Source: Aeromicrobium sp.
Lineage (GTDB): Bacteria; Actinomycetota; Coriobacteriia; Anaerosomatales; Anaerosomataceae
Assembly (NCBI GenBank): GCA_015351705.1
Contig: JADIIM010000020.1
Location: forward strand, 1-45,723
Direction of reading: 5' to 3'
DNA length: 45,723 nucleotides
The notes below the pieces were generated by a model, which was not told the DNA's origin, ran no database searches, and was given only the letters and a program-made list of their open reading frames with translations. Each line of letters starts with the position of its first letter. The stretch's first letter is position 1. Positions 17,429-25,470 of the stretch are shown here, piece by piece. Both the position numbers and the translations under genes were made by a program.

Positions 17429-18352
17429 ATGGTAAGGATGATCAGGCACAGGAGGACGGCCAAGGCCACACGGCTGCGTACGTTCCTCGCGGCGATCACA
17501 GCGGCGGCGCTGCTGATGGCGATCGGTTGTACCACCGAACCCGCCACGGACGAGCCCGCTGCCGAGACTCCCGCTGCAGAGGAATCGACGCTCGAGCGGA
17601 TCAAGGCCGAGGGTGTCGTGCGTATCGGATTCGCCAACGAGGCGCCGTATGCGTACTCCACGCCGGACGGCAAGCTGGCAGGCTTCATGCCGGCGACGAT
17701 GGAGTACATCTTCAGCCAGATCGGCGACATCCGGCTCGAGGGTGTGCTCACCGAGTTCAGCGGCCTGATCCCGGGCCTCCAGGCGGGACGCTTCGACTGC
17801 GTGGGCGCCGGACTGTACATCAATGCCGAGCGCGCACAGCAGGCGATCCCCTCGAACCCGCAGTACACGGCAGCTGAGGGCATGGCGGTGCTCGCCGGCA
17901 ACCCCAAGGGGATCTCGAGCTACGAGGACCTGCTCAGGGACGACGTCACGTTCGGGACCGTGTCGGGTTCCATCAACCTGCAGTACGCCACGGACGCCGG
18001 ACTGGCAGAGTCAGACGTGGTGCTGTTCCCGGACGTTCCGTCAGCGCTTGCGGGTCTTGAGGCCGGGCGTGTGGACGCGATCGGCATGAGCGTGATCTCG
18101 CTTCGGGACGCCATGAGCAAGTCAGGGACGACGAAGATCGAGATCGCCGACCCGTTCACGGCTCCCGAGGGCGCCAATGCCTACGGCGCTGTGTACTTCG
18201 CCCTCGGCGATGAGGAGTTGGCCGAGGTCTACAACGCTGAGCTGGCCAAGGCGATCGAGTCGGGTAAGCTCCTTGAGATCCTGGAAGCGGAGGGCTTCGG
18301 CAAAGAGATGCTCCCGCCTGAGGGCGTCACGTCGCAAGACCTGATCAAGTAA
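17429..18352 (+). CDS. ABC transporter substrate-binding lipoprotein, polar amino acid family (EhuB-like)
   Basis: A 307-residue solute-binding lipoprotein. The signal has a lipobox ending at C34 (LMAIGC); an Ala/Glu/Pro linker is followed by an SBP_bac_3 domain from about residue 55 to 300. The segment IGFANEAPYAY...EFSGLIPGLQAGRFDCVGAGLYI and the later FPDVPSALAGLEAGRVDAIG closely recall EhuB, which binds ectoine, a zwitterionic compound. No ectoine-degradation gene is present, so the ligand here is probably a different polar amino acid or amino-sugar acid. It is the first of four contiguous transporter genes. Confidence 0.88.
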   Translation: MVRMIRHRRTAKATRLRTFLAAITAAALLMAIGCTTEPATDEPAAETPAAEESTLERIKAEGVVRIGFANEAPYAYSTPDGKLAGFMPATMEYIFSQIGDIRLEGVLTEFSGLIPGLQAGRFDCVGAGLYINAERAQQAIPSNPQYTAAEGMAVLAGNPKGISSYEDLLRDDVTFGTVSGSINLQYATDAGLAESDVVLFPDVPSALAGLEAGRVDAIGMSVISLRDAMSKSGTTKIEIADPFTAPEGANAYGAVYFALGDEELAEVYNAELAKAIESGKLLEILEAEGFGKEMLPPEGVTSQDLIK

Positions 18353-18437
18353 TCGCGCGATCGACTCTCCCGGGCCGTCGTCTCGTTGCTCGCGCAGCGG
18401 GGCGGCGGCCGCGGGCCGACCGACAAGGAACGCACTC

Positions 18438-19082
18438 GTGGCGCAGTGGATACCGCGGCTGATCGATGGGCTGATCATCACGATGCAGGCGACGCTGCTG
18501 GGCTTCGCGCTCGCCGTCGCTGTCTCGTTCGTCGTGGGGCTCGGGTCGCGCATCCGGGTTCTGCGCCCGGTCTTCCGGATCTACGTCGAGGTGTTCCGGG
18601 GCACCTCGGCGCTGGTGCAGCTGTTCTACTTCTTCTACGTGCTGCCGCTGCTCGGCGTGCATCTCACACCCCTGGTGGCCGGCGTGACCGCGCTCGGCCT
18701 CAACTTCGGGGCGTACGGGTCTGAGGTGGTTCGTGGCGCGATCGAGGCAGTGCCGCGTGGGCAACACGAGGCGGCCCTCGCGCTCAACATGCCCCGGTGG
18801 CTGGCGATGTACCGCGTGATCCTGCCGCAAGCGATCCGGACCATGGTGCCGCCATTCGGCAACATCCTGGTCGATCTCATGAAGGCCACGGCCCTGCTGT
18901 CGATGATCTCCGTGGGCGACCTTGCGTTCGTGGGGAAGCAGGTCCTCCAGTCTGAGGGCAGTGCGGTGGGCGCATACATCCCGGTGATGCTCATGTACTT
19001 CCTGTTCGCGGTCGTGCTCGGGCGTGCCGTGCGCGGTGCCGAGCGGCTCGCCTCGCGTGGCCTGGGTGAGGTGACCGCATGA
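18438..19082 (+). CDS. ABC transporter permease, His/Glu/Gln/Arg family (EhuC-like)
   Basis: A 214-residue inner-membrane permease with about five helices. The HisM-type domain covers nearly the whole length: an EVFRGTSALVQLFYFFYVLP segment and an EAA loop, EAALALNMPRWLAMYRVILPQAIR, around residues 110-135, where the ATPase docks. GTG start at 18438, preceded by AAGGAA. It follows the binding-protein gene by 85 bases and overlaps the second permease gene by four bases (ATGA), so the two permeases are translationally coupled and form a heterodimer. Confidence 0.88.
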   Translation: MAQWIPRLIDGLIITMQATLLGFALAVAVSFVVGLGSRIRVLRPVFRIYVEVFRGTSALVQLFYFFYVLPLLGVHLTPLVAGVTALGLNFGAYGSEVVRGAIEAVPRGQHEAALALNMPRWLAMYRVILPQAIRTMVPPFGNILVDLMKATALLSMISVGDLAFVGKQVLQSEGSAVGAYIPVMLMYFLFAVVLGRAVRGAERLASRGLGEVTA

Positions 19083-19735
19083 GGGTCGACCTCGACTACG
19101 CGGTCCGTGTGCTGCCGACGCTCTTGCGCGGGGCGGTGACCACGCTCCAGGCCACCCTCGGAGGGATGGCGCTTGCTCTGGTACTCGGCCTTGCCTTCGT
19201 ACTGCTGCTCCGGTCACAGAACAAGTGGGTGTCCCGCCCCACCCGGGCGGTGCTCGAGTTCGTGCGCGGCACACCGCTCCTGATCCAGCTGTTCTTCCTC
19301 TTCTACGTGTTGCCCGAGTGGGGGATCAGGCTCGGCGCACTCGGCACGGGGATCTTCGCCCTGGGACTTCACTACAGCACGTACATCGCCGAGGTGTACC
19401 GTGCCGGGATCGAGTCGGTGCCAAAGGGCCAGTGGGAGGCCTCCACCGCGTTGAGCTTCAGCAGGGTGGACACGTGGCGGAGGGTCGTGCTGCCGCAGGC
19501 GGTCATCACGGTCCTGCCGATGCTTGGGAACTATCTGGTGGCGATGTTCAAGGACACGCCGCTGCTCGCAACCATCACGGTGATCGAGATGCTCGGCGCG
19601 GGCCTGAGCGCTGCGGCATCAAGTTACCGGTACTTCGAGGTGTTCACACTCATCGGGCTGATCTTCCTGGCGATGAGCCTGCCGGCCGGTGCACTGGTGC
19701 GGTGGCTCGAGGCGTTCAACAAGCGGTATGCGTAA
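19079..19735 (+). CDS. ABC transporter permease, His/Glu/Gln/Arg family (EhuD-like)
   Basis: A 218-residue partner permease, also with about five helices and the same family motifs: EFVRGTPLLIQLFFLFYVLP near residue 60 and the EAA loop EASTALSFSRVDTWRRVVLPQAV around 118-140. It starts inside the stop codon region of the preceding permease gene and ends five bases before the ATPase gene. Together the two permeases form the membrane channel of the importer. Confidence 0.88.
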   Translation: MRVDLDYAVRVLPTLLRGAVTTLQATLGGMALALVLGLAFVLLLRSQNKWVSRPTRAVLEFVRGTPLLIQLFFLFYVLPEWGIRLGALGTGIFALGLHYSTYIAEVYRAGIESVPKGQWEASTALSFSRVDTWRRVVLPQAVITVLPMLGNYLVAMFKDTPLLATITVIEMLGAGLSAAASSYRYFEVFTLIGLIFLAMSLPAGALVRWLEAFNKRYA

Positions 19736-19740
19736 GGAGC

Positions 19741-20529
19741 ATGATGACTGACAGCGCAGGCGTCCCCGCCATACGGTTCACCGGATGCAGCAAGCGGTTC
19801 GGCGAGACCGTGGTGCTCGACGACTTCACGTGGGACGTACCAGTGGGTCGGCGTGTCGCGATCCTCGGGCCGTCAGGCTCGGGCAAGACGACGCTCCTGC
19901 GCCTCGTGATGACCATCGAGCGGCTTGATGCGGGCGTGATAGAGGTGTTCGGCCGGCCGATCGCCACCGGACGTGACGTCCCTTCCTCCCGGCAGATCTC
20001 CGAGCGCCAGGTGCGCGAGGTCCGTCGCGACGTGGGGATGGTCTTCCAGCAGTTCAACCTCTTTCCGCACATGTCGGCGCTACAGAACGTCACCGAGGCG
20101 CCGATCCGGGTGTTGGGCAAGAGCAAGGAGGAAGCCGCGGAGCACGGGCGGGAGTTGTTACGCCAGGTCGGGCTGCAGGGCAAGGAGGACGCGCCCCCGC
20201 GGCAGCTCTCTGGTGGCCAGCAGCAGCGGGTGGCGATCGCGCGTGCGTTGGCGATGGAGCCGCGGATCATGCTGTTCGATGAGGTCACCTCGGCGCTGGA
20301 TCCAGAGCTCGTGGGCGAGGTGCTGGAGGTCATCCGACAGTTGGCCGAGCACTCGAGCATGACGATGCTGCTGGTGACCCACGAGATCGGCTTCGCTCGC
20401 GACGTTGCCGACGAGGTGCTGTTCATGGAGCACGGCCGCGTCGTGGAGAGCGGCCCACCCGAGCAGGTGCTCGGCAGCCCGCGTGAGGAGCGCACGCGCT
20501 CGTTCCTGCGCGCCGTGGGACCGCACTAG
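19741..20529 (+). CDS. ABC transporter ATP-binding protein, polar amino acid family (EhuA/GlnQ-like)
   Basis: A 262-residue ATPase. Walker A GPSGSGKT is at 43-50, the Q-loop in VFQQFNLFPH at 101-110, the signature LSGGQQQR at 156-163, Walker B IMLFDE at 176-181 with SALDP after it, and the H-loop in LLVTHE. It energises the importer formed with the three preceding genes. Two ATGs in tandem follow an AAGGAG box; the second (19744) has the better spacing, so the first residue is uncertain by one codon. Confidence 0.92.
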   Translation: MMTDSAGVPAIRFTGCSKRFGETVVLDDFTWDVPVGRRVAILGPSGSGKTTLLRLVMTIERLDAGVIEVFGRPIATGRDVPSSRQISERQVREVRRDVGMVFQQFNLFPHMSALQNVTEAPIRVLGKSKEEAAEHGRELLRQVGLQGKEDAPPRQLSGGQQQRVAIARALAMEPRIMLFDEVTSALDPELVGEVLEVIRQLAEHSSMTMLLVTHEIGFARDVADEVLFMEHGRVVESGPPEQVLGSPREERTRSFLRAVGPH

Positions 20530-20578
20530 CGCCGTCGCAGGGATGAGAAGCTCCATGCGCGACGGACCGAAGGGGTCG

Positions 20579-21682
20579 ATGATTATGGGACTTCATATCC
20601 GCCCGGCCGACGAGTGCGTCTGGGACTGCGTGAGCCTCGGCGAGGTGATGCTGCGGCTCGATCCCGGAGAAGGCCGCGTGCGCACGGCGAGGTCGTTCCG
20701 CGCGTGGGAGGGCGGCGGGGAGTACAATGTCGCTCGCGGGCTTCGGCGATGCTTCGGCCTGCGCACCGCGGTGGTCACGGCGGTTGTGGACAACGACGTC
20801 GGCCGCCTGCTCGAGGACCTCATGCTGCAGGGTGGCGTGGACCTGCGCCATGTGCGGTGGGTGCCGTTCGACGGCGTAGGGCGGGCTGTCCGCAACCCCC
20901 TCAACTTCACGGAGCGCGGGTTCGGTATGCGGGGTGCCCGGTCTTGCAGCGACCGGGGGCATAGCGCTGCATCGCACATGCGGCCGGGCGAGGTTGACTG
21001 GGAGCGCATCTTCGCAGGTGAGGGCGCACGCTGGTTCCACACAGGCGGAATATTCGCTGCGCTCGGACCGTTGACGCCGGAGGTGATCGTCGAGGCGATG
21101 GCCGCCGCCCGCGCCGCGGGCGTTGTGGTCTCCTACGATCTGAACTACCGCGAGTCGCTGTGGAGGGAGCATGGCGGGCGGGAGCGCGCCCGGGAGGTCA
21201 ATCGTGCCATCGCTCCGCTCGTCGACGTGATGATCGGCAACGAAGAGGACTTCTCGGCGGCACTTGGCTTCGACGTGCCGGGGGTGTCGGACCTGTACGG
21301 GGAGCTCGATGTGGCCTCGTTCGGCAGGATGAACAGGGACGTTGCGAAGACGTATCCCGGCCTATCCTGCGTAGCGACCACACTCCGGCGGGTCGTCTCC
21401 GCCACGGTCAACGACTGGGGCGCGGTCGTGTATTCGGACGGGAACCTGCATGAGGCCCGGCAGCGACGGGGACTAGAGATACTCGATCGCGTGGGCGGGG
21501 GCGACAGCTTCGCCGCCGGCCTCATCTATGCGCTGCTTGCGGGCAAGGATGCTGCCGCGGCGGTGGAGTACGGTGCGGCGCACGGTGCGCTCGCTATGAC
21601 CACACCGGGCGATACGTCCATGGCGACGCTTGCCGACGTCGAGAATCTCGTCCGGGGGGGTGGCGCGCGTGTCGAACGATGA
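20579..21682 (+). CDS. kdgK: PfkB family sugar kinase, likely 2-keto-3-deoxygluconate kinase
   Basis: A 367-residue ribokinase-family enzyme. The N-terminal motif VSLGEVMLRLDP and the substrate motif EGGGEYNVARGL (near 45) match KDG kinases. The C-terminal anion hole and catalytic aspartate lie in DRVGGGDSFAAG. KDG kinase makes 2-keto-3-deoxy-6-phosphogluconate, the substrate of the aldolase encoded next, which strongly supports the name. Several ATGs are possible: 20579 and 20585 share the AAGGGG box at 20570-20575, and 20543 and 20555 lie further upstream. The 3' end overlaps the aldolase gene by 14 bases. Confidence 0.82.
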   Translation: MIMGLHIRPADECVWDCVSLGEVMLRLDPGEGRVRTARSFRAWEGGGEYNVARGLRRCFGLRTAVVTAVVDNDVGRLLEDLMLQGGVDLRHVRWVPFDGVGRAVRNPLNFTERGFGMRGARSCSDRGHSAASHMRPGEVDWERIFAGEGARWFHTGGIFAALGPLTPEVIVEAMAAARAAGVVVSYDLNYRESLWREHGGRERAREVNRAIAPLVDVMIGNEEDFSAALGFDVPGVSDLYGELDVASFGRMNRDVAKTYPGLSCVATTLRRVVSATVNDWGAVVYSDGNLHEARQRRGLEILDRVGGGDSFAAGLIYALLAGKDAAAAVEYGAAHGALAMTTPGDTSMATLADVENLVRGGGARVER

Positions 21683-22328
21683 GGTCTTGAGAAGGATCGG
21701 CTCTGCCGGTGTCATCCCGGTGGTCACGCTATCGTCGGTAGACGACGCCGCACCGTTGTGTGAGGCGTTGCTCGACGGTGGCCTGTCGGTCGTGGAGGTG
21801 ACGTTTCGCACGGAGGCTGTTGCCGCGGCCATCGCGGTGATCGCCGAGCGGTATCCCGAGATGCTGGTGGGCGCAGGAACGGTGACTGACACGCGGCAGG
21901 TGGCCCTTGCGACGGCTGCGGGCGCGTTGTTCGGTGTGTCGCCCGGTACCAGCCCTGCTGTCGTGCGTGCAGCGCACGCATCCGGCCTGGTCTTCTGGCC
22001 AGGCGTGTGTACCCCTACCGAGATCGAGCGTGCACTCGATCTCGGGGTGACCACTATGAAGTTCTTCCCAGCGGGCGCACTGGGTGGGGCCGAGGTGGTG
22101 CGGGCGATCCTCGCACCGTACCTGCACCTTGGCGTGCGCCTCATCCCCACCGGGCAGATCGACGACGGCAGCGCGTCGGAGTACTGGGCGCTCAATGGCG
22201 TCGTAGCGGTGGGTGGAAGCTGGATCGCTCCAGCCGGGCTCATCGCCGAGGGCGCGTGGGACGAGATCTCGCGCAGGGCCCGTGCCGCGACCGTCCGGTA
22301 CCGGGCGCTCCGAGGGGAGTACGCCTAA
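21669..22328 (+). CDS. eda: 2-keto-3-deoxy-6-phosphogluconate (KDPG) aldolase
   Basis: A 219-residue class I aldolase of the Eda family, which cleaves KDPG to pyruvate and glyceraldehyde-3-phosphate. The Schiff-base lysine is K131 in TTMKFFPA, the catalytic glutamate is E43 in VEVTFRT (with R47), and GAGTV and GVSPGTS are the usual phosphate/substrate loops. Length and residue numbering almost equal those of E. coli Eda (E45, K133). The GTG at 21669 gives the usual N-terminus (SNDEVLRRIGSAGVIPVV); GTG 21660 is the alternative. Overlap with the kinase gene implies coupled translation. Confidence 0.93.
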   Translation: MSNDEVLRRIGSAGVIPVVTLSSVDDAAPLCEALLDGGLSVVEVTFRTEAVAAAIAVIAERYPEMLVGAGTVTDTRQVALATAAGALFGVSPGTSPAVVRAAHASGLVFWPGVCTPTEIERALDLGVTTMKFFPAGALGGAEVVRAILAPYLHLGVRLIPTGQIDDGSASEYWALNGVVAVGGSWIAPAGLIAEGAWDEISRRARAATVRYRALRGEYA

Positions 22329-22359
22329 GTTGCGTGCGGGCCGAGTGAGAGGAGATGCC

Positions 22360-22818
22360 GTGTCAGTAGAGTCACGTCTCGTGGAGTTGGGAATCACGTT
22401 GCCGGAGCCGCCGCGCCCGGTCGCGTCGTACGTGACGGCCGTGCAGTGTGGTAACGTGCTCTACCTGTCGGGCCACGGACCACTACGGCCCGATGGCACG
22501 CTGGTCACCGGGGTGGTTGGCCGAGACCTCGATGTGAGCGAGGCGCGCGCTGCGGCGCGCCTTACCGGACTCGGCCTGCTTGCGACCATGCGGGACCAAC
22601 TCGGCTCGCTCGATCGGGTGGTGAGGGTGGTCAAGCTGTTCGGCATGGTCAACGCCACGCCGGATTTCGCCGAGCATCCGGCTGTGATCAACGGGTGCTC
22701 CGACTTGCTGGTGGACGTTTTCGGCGACGCGGGTGTGCACGCCCGCTCCGCGATCGGGATGGGCTCGCTGCCCGGGGGCATACCGGTTGAGATCGAGGCC
22801 GTCGCCGAGGTGATGTAG
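22360..22818 (+). CDS. RidA/YjgF-like protein
   Basis: A 152-residue member of the RidA/YER057c/UK114 superfamily, longer subgroup with a C-terminal PVEIEAVAEV. The conserved arginine is R129 in HARSAIG; SGHGPL, VVKLFGMVN and the DFAEHP motif are also typical. RidA hydrolyses the reactive enamine/imine released by PLP dehydratases, speeding release of the keto acid and ammonia. Its place at the end of an operon headed by a fold type II PLP enzyme supports a dehydratase role for that enzyme. GTG start at 22360 with GAGAGGAGA upstream. Confidence 0.87.
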   Translation: MSVESRLVELGITLPEPPRPVASYVTAVQCGNVLYLSGHGPLRPDGTLVTGVVGRDLDVSEARAAARLTGLGLLATMRDQLGSLDRVVRVVKLFGMVNATPDFAEHPAVINGCSDLLVDVFGDAGVHARSAIGMGSLPGGIPVEIEAVAEVM

Positions 22819-22963
22819 CCCCTGAGGTATCCGGCCTTCCGTGGCTGGATCTCCGAGTGTCACGCTTCGCCGAGACCTGCGGTGTTCGCCGACGCGCCTT
22901 GAGTGGGATAGCCTCTCAGGTGAGGTGTTCAGTGCGGTCCGGATGGCCGCGGACGGGAGACAC

Positions 22964-23890
22964 ATGAATCGCCGGTCCTGGGTCCGTCTTGCAACGGCAC
23001 TCGCGATCGCGGTGCTGCTCGTGCCCGCGTGCTCCCGGAACGCAGAGCCGGATGCCGCCGGCGATCAGGCGGCGTGGCCGCCGGCCTCAGCCGAGCCGAC
23101 CGTTCCGGCGGACCCGCAGGCGGGTCTCGCGCCCTCCAACGAGGGGCTGCCGATCGTCGACCTGGCCGACGAGACCGCCGCCGGTGACGACGCCGACCGC
23201 GCCGCGCTCCTTTCGGTCGCGCACGCCGCCACCGGCATCGCCGAGGACTTCTACGTGTGGCAGCTGCTCGTGCAGGGCACGAGCGCGGTGGGCGACCTGC
23301 AGGGGAGCGCGAGCGGCGAGCGGAAGCTCGTGGCGTTCGAACGTGACGGCTACGCCTGGCGCGCGACGTACCAGGTGCGCTTCCTCGACGCGTCTGAGGC
23401 GGCACTGCGGGAGGCGTCGGCGCTGGTGACCGCCGAGCTCGCCGGGCGCGTGGAGTTCGTGGTGCCGGTGGACGTGGACCCGTACTTCGAGCGTGTCGCG
23501 GCGGCGCTCGTGGCGGGCGGACGCGCTAACGGCATCGCGGACATGGGCGTCTACGCGCCCACCCGGCTGCCCGAGGGCTTCGCGCTGAGTGGCACGGAGG
23601 GTGCCGAGGGGGCGTTCTCGGCGGCGCGATACAGCGCGGGCGACAAGGCGCTCGAGTACACGATCATCACGGGGAGCGACTACGGCGAGGTCACGCCGCG
23701 CGCCACGTACACGCGCCTGCGCTTCGGCGACCTGCAGGCCGAGATGGACGCGTCATTCCGCTTCAGCGAGTGGGTGGGCGAGGGGGTGCACCTGCACACG
23801 TACGAGCGCGGGGAGCACTACCTGTCGGCGCGCGGCGTCTCGCCGGGCATGGTGGCGGCGGTGGCCGAGTCGATGGTGCGGGTGCGGTAG
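22964..23890 (+). CDS. Lipoprotein of unknown function
   Basis: A 308-residue lipoprotein. The signal ends in LLVPAC, followed by a Pro/Ala/Asp-rich linker to about residue 50. The rest is a soluble alpha/beta region in two parts (about 65-180 and 185-305); the second begins APTRLPEGFALSG and resembles domains found in extracytoplasmic regulators and lipoproteins, but I cannot name a family. The ATG at 22964 has GGGAGA upstream. It sits 47 bases before another small gene with similar composition. Confidence 0.75.
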   Translation: MNRRSWVRLATALAIAVLLVPACSRNAEPDAAGDQAAWPPASAEPTVPADPQAGLAPSNEGLPIVDLADETAAGDDADRAALLSVAHAATGIAEDFYVWQLLVQGTSAVGDLQGSASGERKLVAFERDGYAWRATYQVRFLDASEAALREASALVTAELAGRVEFVVPVDVDPYFERVAAALVAGGRANGIADMGVYAPTRLPEGFALSGTEGAEGAFSAARYSAGDKALEYTIITGSDYGEVTPRATYTRLRFGDLQAEMDASFRFSEWVGEGVHLHTYERGEHYLSARGVSPGMVAAVAESMVRVR

Positions 23891-23937
23891 GGCGGGCGCC
23901 GTGGTCGGACGCCCCCCTCGGCCGTGCGACAATGTGA

Positions 23938-24585
23938 GTGCCGCTCTACGAGTCAGACCTGGTCGACACCGCGTACTACTCGGTGCGCAACGACCCCCAG
24001 TGGGCGGCCGTTGAGGGCGGCCTGCGCAACATCCACCACGTGGTCTACCACACCGCCGCCGAGCCGTCGGCCGTGCTCGACTACTATCGCGGGCTCATGA
24101 GCAGCGTGAACGAGGAACGGACCTTCGACGGGCAGATCGAGGGGACGATCGGGAAGTACACGGTCTTCGTCAACACCACGGTGGAGAGCAGCTACAACGC
24201 CGTGTACGTGACCGTGGACCTGCCCAAGGCCGAGGCGACCGAGGTCAACCCATTCTACGCGGAGTATCCCACCGAGCTGGTGGAGACGCCGGGCGAGTTC
24301 GTGTTCTTCGAGGACACGTACTACGAGTACCTCTACCGCCGGACCGACATGGCGTTCTGGCGGCAGTTCGACATCGCCGATCGGGACGGGAAGGACGGGC
24401 CCGACCTCTCGCTTGAGGACGTCTACGCCTTCTACCAGGAGCGCTACGGCGACAAGCCCGAGTTTTCGATCGACCGCGAAACGCGCATGATCAGCTGGAC
24501 GGACGGGAAGTACCAGGTGCTGCTCGCCTTCTACGAGGCCGGCAACCGCGGCGTGCTCGAGATCGGCTGGGACTGGGAGGGGTAG
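23938..24585 (+). CDS. Uncharacterised protein without visible export signal, uncertain start
   Basis: A 215-residue acidic, aromatic-rich protein (many Tyr, Phe and Trp) that I do not recognise. It follows a lipoprotein gene and looks like an extracytoplasmic domain, yet no signal peptide is encoded. An in-frame TGA (23935-23937) directly precedes the GTG chosen here, and no ribosome site is visible; an ATG at 23932 runs straight into that TGA. The N-terminus may have been lost by a small deletion or frameshift. Confidence 0.55.
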   Translation: MPLYESDLVDTAYYSVRNDPQWAAVEGGLRNIHHVVYHTAAEPSAVLDYYRGLMSSVNEERTFDGQIEGTIGKYTVFVNTTVESSYNAVYVTVDLPKAEATEVNPFYAEYPTELVETPGEFVFFEDTYYEYLYRRTDMAFWRQFDIADRDGKDGPDLSLEDVYAFYQERYGDKPEFSIDRETRMISWTDGKYQVLLAFYEAGNRGVLEIGWDWEG

Positions 24586-24637
24586 GGGGCGCCAAGCGGC
24601 CGAGTCCGCCGGGCGGCGATGCGCGCCGGTATCGCGC

Positions 24638-25033
24638 TCAGCGCGTCCGCAGGTACTCGCCGGGAAGCAGCACGCGTACGCCGCCTACGGCCGTGCCGAG
24701 ACACCCACCGAAGTGCGTGATGTCGCCGGTGAGCAGCACGTCGGCACCGCTCACGATCGCCGCGAGGAGGACCGGGCGGTCCTTGGGCGGGAGCCCGGGG
24801 TCGTCCTCGATCACGAAGTCCGCGGGCTCGGCGGGCAGCACCACGAGGGCGGCGATCAGCGCCTCCAGGCGCGCGGCCGCGTCCGGGGCGGGCACATTGC
24901 GGCGGGCCTCGGCGAGCACGTGCGGGGAGGCGAGCAGCCGCACGTCAGGAAGCGACCACAGCGACGCGATCCGCGAGCCGGGTTTGAGCGCGGCGGACAC
25001 GAGGACGTTCGCGTCGAGGAAGACGCGCTCCAC
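24638..25033 (-). CDS. PIN-domain toxin (VapC-like ribonuclease)
   Basis: A 131-residue PIN domain, a Mg2+-dependent ribonuclease fold used by VapC-type toxins. The acidic centre is visible as D7 (FLDANVLVSA), E42 (LAEARRN), D85 (KDRPVLLAA) and D104 (LTGDITHFG). The GTG start at 25033 abuts the TAA of the upstream antitoxin gene with no gap, so translation is coupled. PIN toxins cleave tRNA, rRNA or mRNA; the target cannot be told from sequence. Confidence 0.88.
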   Translation of the reverse strand: MERVFLDANVLVSAALKPGSRIASLWSLPDVRLLASPHVLAEARRNVPAPDAAARLEALIAALVVLPAEPADFVIEDDPGLPPKDRPVLLAAIVSGADVLLTGDITHFGGCLGTAVGGVRVLLPGEYLRTR

Positions 25034-25327
25034 TTAGCGCTCCGGGCGCGCTTGGTGCGGGACGGTTGCGGAATCGACGCCGAGCGCGCGGACCTCGGCG
25101 AGTGCCTCGTCGTACTCGGCAGCGGTGACCGCATTGTTCAGCAGGAACTCCGCCTGGCGCTCAGGCGTGTAGACCTCCACCTCGTAGGCGCGCACCGGTT
25201 TCAGGAGAAGGCCGGCGGCGGACTCCTCCATCACCAGCATCTCGCCCTCTTCGAGACCGTAGCGCCTCCGGGCGTCGGCCGGGATCACCACCGTGCCGCG
25301 CTTGCCGATCCGGATGTAGTCGGCCAT
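25034..25327 (-). CDS. AbrB/SpoVT-type antitoxin
   Basis: A 97-residue protein with an N-terminal swapped-hairpin AbrB/MazE DNA-binding domain (residues 1-48: IRIGKRGTVVIPADARRRYGLEEGEMLVM) and a C-terminal helical tail that would wrap the PIN toxin. The ATG at 25327 has GAGGCGG upstream; a GTG two codons earlier is possible. It is the first gene of the pair and probably represses its own promoter through the palindrome at 25367-25381. Confidence 0.85.
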   Translation of the reverse strand: MADYIRIGKRGTVVIPADARRRYGLEEGEMLVMEESAAGLLLKPVRAYEVEVYTPERQAEFLLNNAVTAAEYDEALAEVRALGVDSATVPHQARPER

Positions 25328-25344
25328 AGGCACCGCCTCTCTGT

Positions 25345-25381
25345 TCTGAGTTCAGTATAGCGGAAGGTCTGACATTCAGAC
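25345..25381 (-). promoter_or_regulatory. Promoter and operator of the AbrB/PIN pair
   Basis: On the minus strand TATACT (25354-25359 complement) is a good -10, about 27 bases before the antitoxin start. A perfect palindrome GTCTGA-CAT-TCAGAC at 25367-25381 covers the spacer/-35 region. A second copy of the same core (TCTGA, one base, TTCAG) lies at 25345-25355 over the -10. Two similar sites bracketing the promoter fit antitoxin autorepression. Confidence 0.6.
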
Positions 25382-25430
25382 AGTCGCGCACGCAACCTTC
25401 TTGCGCGGGCCGCTGGGCGAGAGTACCCTA

Positions 25431-25470
25431 ATACCAACAATATTGGTCTAGAGACCAAAGGAGTTGGTAT
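25431..25470 (+). promoter_or_regulatory. Nested palindromes at the start of the MNT/HEPN operon
   Basis: Four TTGGT/ACCAA units are arranged as overlapping inverted repeats. ATACCAAC (25431-25438) pairs with GTTGGTAT (25463-25470); ACCAA (25433-25437) with TTGGT (25443-25447); TTGGTCT (25443-25449) with AGACCAA (25452-25458). The cluster covers the AAGGAG ribosome site and the start codon of the antitoxin gene, so bound protein or RNA folding would block expression. The likely binder is the HTH half of the MNT protein. Confidence 0.6.

Noticed and set aside
17429-20529. Calling the transporter an ectoine importer and the operon an ectoine-use operon
   Set aside because: The proteins resemble EhuABCD, but none of the ectoine-degradation genes is present; the neighbours are sugar-acid enzymes.
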